NCBI GenBank assembly: GCA_003160755.1
Contig: QEXZ01000072.1
Span: 1 to 8,192 of the forward strand
DNA length: 8,192 nt
Reading direction: 5' to 3'
DNA from: Methanomicrobiales archaeon
Lineage (GTDB): Archaea > Halobacteriota > Syntropharchaeia > Alkanophagales > Methanospirareceae
The notes under the pieces were generated by a model. The model was not told the DNA's origin. It saw nothing but the letters and a program-made list of their open reading frames with translations, and did no database searches. A program made the translations under genes and the position numbers. This document shows positions 5,216 through 8,192 of the stretch, piece after piece (position 1 is the stretch's first letter; each line of letters begins with the position of its first letter).

Positions 5216-6442
5216 ATGAAAGCAAAAGCAAAAGTCCTTTCGGATGTTTACGATATATTTGACCCGCAGGAGGCACTAAGTGGGGATAAGCTCAGGGAAT
5301 ATTACGTGGAGAGAGAGAGTCCGGTGAAAAGCCTCACGGATATTTTGTCGAGTAAAAAGCCTTTGAAATATCTGTTTGTTGGTAGCAGAGGAAATGGAAA
5401 AAGCACGGAACTCAACAGGCTCTCTGAACTTGTAAAAGATAAGTTATTTGTCGTATCTTTTTCGATAAAAGACAAACTCAATCTGTTTGATGTGGATTAT
5501 GCGGACGTTCTGCTCGTAATTGCTACGGGGATATACGAGAGCGTATCTGACAAATTAAGTAATGAGTTGAAGCATTACCTTGATGCGTGGTCGGAAAAGA
5601 TTGTGGAGCGGGTAAAGGAGAAACAAGGCGGTCTGGAATTTGGAGCGGGGTTCCGTGCAATTGTAAACCTCGCAGGGAAGGTGAAGACGCAGGTAACTAC
5701 CAGAGAGGTAACGAGAGAAGTCATGAAACCGAGATTAAGCGATTTGATAGATGCGATAAACAAGATAATAATTGATGCCGAGAAAGAACTCGGGAAGAAG
5801 ATTCTTGTTATAATTGACGACCTTGACAAGGTGAATTTAGAAAAGGGCGAGGCGCTGTTTTACAAGCATGGTGCAGAGTTAACACAGCCAATTTGCAAGA
5901 TTATTTACACTATTCCACAACCACTGCTGTTCTCAAATAAGATAAGGCAGATTATATTGCAGTATTTCGATGGTCGTAAAGAACTTCACAATATGAAAGT
6001 GAAGCATAAAAATGGGGAAGTTGACTCTGATGGTTACAGGGTTATGAGAGGAGTGGCATTGATGAGAATGGAAGAGGATTTGATAACTGAAGAAGCTATG
6101 GCTGAGGCGATAAACTCATCAGGGGGTATTCTTACGGAATTTGTGCGGCTAATAAGGGATGCGGCAAACATTGCGAATATGGAAAATAGAAGCAGAGTAG
6201 AGAAAGGAGATGTGAATCGTGTGGTTATTGGGATAAGGAACGACTACATAAGGATTCTGGGTAAGGAAGACATCGGGATACTGAAAGAAGTGAAGAAGAC
6301 AAAAGGAAAAATTGGCGAGGATAGATTTCACGATTTGCTCTTCAGCCTTGCAATCCTTGAATACGCAAATGATGAGGTATGGTATGACATACACCCGACA
6401 ATTAAAGGAATTATTGAACGAGTTGAAGTTGGCGAAGGGTAA
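5216..6442 (+). CDS. P-loop (AAA/STAND-like) ATPase of a two-gene module, function unknown
   Basis: A 408-residue protein with a complete nucleotide-binding site. It has Walker A GSRGNGKST (56-64), Walker B LVIIDDLD (197-204), a likely sensor-1 strand IIYTIPQPLL (229-238) and a C-terminal lid helix GGILTEFVRLIRDAANIA (303-320) with a candidate arginine. The N-terminus DVYDIFDPQEAL and the stretch SFSIKDKLNLFDVDYADVLL after Walker A match, from memory, uncharacterised bacterial ATPases that occur beside a TPR or repeat-bearing partner. The region 120-170 is charged and probably helical. No membrane segment or nuclease motif is seen. I chose ATG 5216 because it places the conserved block about ten residues in. 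An in-frame TTG at 5171 follows a strong GGGGGGTGA and would add 15 residues. It overlaps the next gene by 59 bp. The ATPase fold is certain, the role is not. Confidence 0.85.
   Translation: MKAKAKVLSDVYDIFDPQEALSGDKLREYYVERESPVKSLTDILSSKKPLKYLFVGSRGNGKSTELNRLSELVKDKLFVVSFSIKDKLNLFDVDYADVLLVIATGIYESVSDKLSNELKHYLDAWSEKIVERVKEKQGGLEFGAGFRAIVNLAGKVKTQVTTREVTREVMKPRLSDLIDAINKIIIDAEKELGKKILVIIDDLDKVNLEKGEALFYKHGAELTQPICKIIYTIPQPLLFSNKIRQIILQYFDGRKELHNMKVKHKNGEVDSDGYRVMRGVALMRMEEDLITEEAMAEAINSSGGILTEFVRLIRDAANIANMENRSRVEKGDVNRVVIGIRNDYIRILGKEDIGILKEVKKTKGKIGEDRFHDLLFSLAILEYANDEVWYDIHPTIKGIIERVEVGEG
6374..6378 (+). promoter_or_regulatory. Internal ribosome binding site deciding the TPR gene start
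   Basis: GAGGT stands five bases before ATG 6384, inside the 3' end of the ATPase gene. This favours 6384 over ATG-ATG at 6369/6372 and over the far upstream TTG at 6312, neither of which has a good site before it. It implies translational coupling of the two proteins. Confidence 0.55.
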
Positions 6443-7985
6443 GAACTGCCTGATTTTCGCTATCTCCGAGCAACCTGCAAGGTTGAAGGAGTTGATAGCG
6501 TCAGGTGGCTTTGAGTTTGAGGTTCAGGAAATATACTTAAAGGGTAGGGAGAATCTACTGGAGATGTTGTTGGAGTGGAAGGAAAGCAGTGAGAATACCA
6601 CATATTTTGTTCATGGGATTGGGAATCAATTCCCGTGGGTATTGCCATACGTGAATCTGCATCGTGATTTGTTCTTTGACATTAAAAGACCCGTGGTGGT
6701 TGTGGGGAGTGAATACGAGATAATGGAGATACAAAAACATGCACCCGACTGGTTCAGGTTCAGGAGCAGGACATACGAACTCAAAGAGGGAGAACTGGGA
6801 GAGGAGAGTGTTATAATGCGGTTGGCAGAACCCGCAGAATCAGAACCCGTGTATTATTCGCTACCTGTTTTTGAGGAGGGGGAGAGCGAAGAAGAGATAA
6901 AGGAGCGGATAAAGATAGACGAGTATTTGCTCAGTTCTGAACGTGATGATTACAAACGCGCGGAATTATATATGAGTCTTTCCCTATCATATTTCAGATT
7001 GGGTGATTTTGAACGTGGTGAGGGATATTTTCGGAAATCAGTGGGTGTAAGGGAGAAATTAAAAGACAATAAGGGCATTATATTAAATTATGCAAGGCTT
7101 TCTGCTATCTTCATTGGGAAAGGTGAGTTTGAAAAAGCAATAGATGCCTGTAATGAGGCATTAATAATTAATCCGGATTTAGAAGGCTTCTACTACATTC
7201 GCGGTCTCGCTTATTCGAAATTAAAGCAGCATGAGCGGGCAATAGAAGATTACAGTAAGGCAATCGAGTTGAATCCGAATGATGCAGAGGCTTACAACAA
7301 TCGTGGTAACGCTTTTTATGAATTAAAGCAGTACGAGCGGGCAATAGAAGATTACGGAAAGGTAATCGAGTTGAATCCTACTTATGCAGGGGTTTACAGC
7401 AATCGCGGTCTCGCTTATTCGGAATTAAACCAGTATGAGCAAGCGATAGAAGATTACGAAAAGGCAATCGAGTTGAACCCTAATCTAGTCGAAGGTTACT
7501 ACAATTGTGGTGCCGCTTATTTCGAATTAAACCAGTATGAGCGAGCAATAGAAGATTATGATAAGGTAATCGAGTTGAATCCGAATGATGCAGAGGCTTA
7601 TGGAAACAGAGGAATAGTGTACTTAGAAATGAGAAGATACGAAGAATCAGCAAGAGAATTTAAAAAAGCAGGAATTTTATTCTTAAATTCTGGGAGAGAA
7701 GAGGATGCAGCAAAGGCTTTCTCCTTCTGTTTCGATTTGCAAGAAGGAGTTAAGGGCGAGGATGTAATTTACAGTGGTATTGCCCTTTTCCTTGTAACCA
7801 AAGATGCAAAGATTAGAGATGAGTTAAGGGGAATGCGAATACAAGATGAAACCATGAGAACAATCTTTGAGCTTGCACTTAAAAAGTTGCGAGGTGAAGA
7901 TATTTCAGATGGGATAGCGGTGATTGAAGGAAAGGAGAAGCGAGAAGAAATGAAGATTCTTTTTGAATTGCTAAAGAGATTTTGA
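6384..7985 (+). CDS. Tetratricopeptide repeat protein with an N-terminal partner domain of the ATPase module
   Basis: A 533-residue protein in three parts. Residues 1-135 form an alpha/beta domain with LIFAISEQPARLKELI (23-38) and NLHRDLFFDIKRPVVVV (91-107), then HAPDWFRFRSRTYEL (119-133). From memory, an LNLxR...P...APDFWxxRS pattern recurs in bacterial proteins that partner or fuse with NTPases and repeats; its function is not established. Residues 136-190 are acidic and probably a linker. From 190 come two divergent TPR-like units (about 190-225 and 231-265), then five 34-residue consensus repeats (266-435; pattern AYxNRGxAYxELxQYERAIEDYxKAIELNPN). A helical C-terminal region ends at 533. 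TPRs bind protein partners, so this is likely a scaffold or sensor for the ATPase. No TIR, CHAT, nuclease or membrane part is seen. The gene overlaps the ATPase and is followed 7 bp later by an amidase gene. Confidence 0.85.
   Translation: MTYTRQLKELLNELKLAKGKNCLIFAISEQPARLKELIASGGFEFEVQEIYLKGRENLLEMLLEWKESSENTTYFVHGIGNQFPWVLPYVNLHRDLFFDIKRPVVVVGSEYEIMEIQKHAPDWFRFRSRTYELKEGELGEESVIMRLAEPAESEPVYYSLPVFEEGESEEEIKERIKIDEYLLSSERDDYKRAELYMSLSLSYFRLGDFERGEGYFRKSVGVREKLKDNKGIILNYARLSAIFIGKGEFEKAIDACNEALIINPDLEGFYYIRGLAYSKLKQHERAIEDYSKAIELNPNDAEAYNNRGNAFYELKQYERAIEDYGKVIELNPTYAGVYSNRGLAYSELNQYEQAIEDYEKAIELNPNLVEGYYNCGAAYFELNQYERAIEDYDKVIELNPNDAEAYGNRGIVYLEMRRYEESAREFKKAGILFLNSGREEDAAKAFSFCFDLQEGVKGEDVIYSGIALFLVTKDAKIRDELRGMRIQDETMRTIFELALKKLRGEDISDGIAVIEGKEKREEMKILFELLKRF
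7179..7688 (+). repeat. Five tandem 102-bp units encoding TPRs
   Basis: Units begin at 7179, 7281, 7383, 7485 and 7587, each exactly 34 codons. Identity is high at the DNA level: the last third of units 1 and 4 plus the start of the units after them share 33 identical bases (ending at the CTTA of 7281+ and 7587+), and units 1 and 2 share GAGCGGGCAATAGAAGATTA. The fifth unit diverges in its second half. The pattern suggests recent unit duplication or gene conversion. Confidence 0.85.
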
Positions 7986-7987
7986 GG
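7983..7987 (+). promoter_or_regulatory. Ribosome binding site of gatA overlapping the TPR stop codon
   Basis: TGAGG includes the TGA stop of the TPR gene and stands five bases before the ATG at 7993. This supports that start and co-transcription of the amidase gene with the ATPase/TPR pair. Confidence 0.6.
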
Positions 7988-7992
7988 AAAAG

Positions 7993-8192
7993 ATGAAGAA
8001 AAAGAACTTAACTGCACAAGAGGTCGTAGAAAGAATAAAAAGTGGAGATGTCTCCTGTGAGGACCTGGTGAGCAGGATTTACGAGCGAATAGAACGAAGC
8101 GAATTAAATGCTTTTATCACGTTAAACAAGGAGAATGCAGTTGAAAAGGCGAGAGAAGCGGATAAAAGGAAAAATGAAGATGAGTACCGGCG
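7993..8192 (+). CDS. gatA: Amidase-family protein, probably Glu-tRNA(Gln) amidotransferase subunit A, N-terminal part
   Basis: Only the first 66 codons are present; the gene runs off the right edge. The translation starts MKKKNLTAQEVVERIKSGDVSCEDLV and continues with ERIERSELNAFITLNKENAVEKAREAD. The pattern (SxExLVxxxxxRIExxxxxLNAFITxxxExAxxxAxxAD) is typical of GatA, which hydrolyses glutamine and passes ammonia to GatB to convert Glu-tRNA(Gln) to Gln-tRNA(Gln). The Ser-Ser-Lys catalytic triad and amidase signature lie beyond the window, so another amidase-signature enzyme is possible. The start ATG is supported by TGAGG overlapping the preceding stop. A 7-bp gap puts it at the end of the same transcript as the ATPase/TPR pair, at least in this window. 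Confidence 0.82.
   Translation, partial: MKKKNLTAQEVVERIKSGDVSCEDLVSRIYERIERSELNAFITLNKENAVEKAREADKRKNEDEYR

Noticed and set aside
6312..6383. Upstream TTG start (6312) and ATG-ATG (6369/6372) for the TPR gene
   Set aside because: They deepen the overlap with the ATPase and lack a good ribosome binding site, while GAGGT is correctly spaced from ATG 6384.
7179..7688. Regular repeat array as a CRISPR
   Set aside because: The units are 102 bp without spacers and encode 34-residue TPRs in one continuous reading frame.

Overview
The window looks like a euryarchaeal chromosome segment of moderate GC content. The archaeal evidence is a DNA polymerase D small subunit with an intact phosphoesterase site, a radical SAM protein of the tetraether lipid synthase type, an archaeal-style long cis-prenyltransferase, TATA-box-like promoters and GGAGG/GGGGG ribosome binding sites. 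A methanogen- or ANME-like lineage is my guess, not something the sequence proves. No tRNA, rRNA, transposase, CRISPR array or phage gene was recognised.

Left part (1-3292, all minus strand). Read in the direction of transcription, the order is thioredoxin (3292-2804), polymerase D small subunit DP1 (2776-1136) and cis-prenyl diphosphate synthase (1119-190). The gaps are 27 and 16 bp, so this is probably one transcript. A 100-bp AT-rich gap with a hairpin and a TATA-like element follows, and then the 5' end of a 2'-5' RNA ligase/cyclic phosphodiesterase family gene (89-1, running off the window).

Middle (3293-5215). A 344-bp stretch without a convincing gene (3293-3636) carries several TATA-like elements and a nested inverted repeat. 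It separates thioredoxin from a 492-aa radical SAM enzyme on the minus strand (5115-3637) that resembles Tes, which makes the C40 chains of membrane-spanning lipids. A 100-bp divergent promoter region (5116-5215) with a C7/G6 inverted repeat and a symmetrical TATATATA box lies between it and the plus-strand genes.

Right part (5216-8192, plus strand). A P-loop ATPase (5216-6442) overlaps by 59 bp a protein with a poorly known N-terminal domain and tetratricopeptide repeats (6384-7985). The start of an amidase-family gene, probably gatA (from 7993), follows immediately. The ATPase/TPR pair is the least understood part of the window. Both proteins resemble, from memory, a two-gene module scattered through bacteria (ATPase with a DVYDIFDP-like N-terminus and a partner with an APDxxxxRS motif). 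Its function is unknown to me. It is the best candidate here for an undescribed NTPase-plus-scaffold system.

Functional themes: replication and proofreading (DP1), redox (thioredoxin), lipid carriers and membrane lipids (UppS, Tes), RNA end processing (ThpR family), tRNA-dependent amidation (GatA) and an uncharacterised ATPase/TPR pair.
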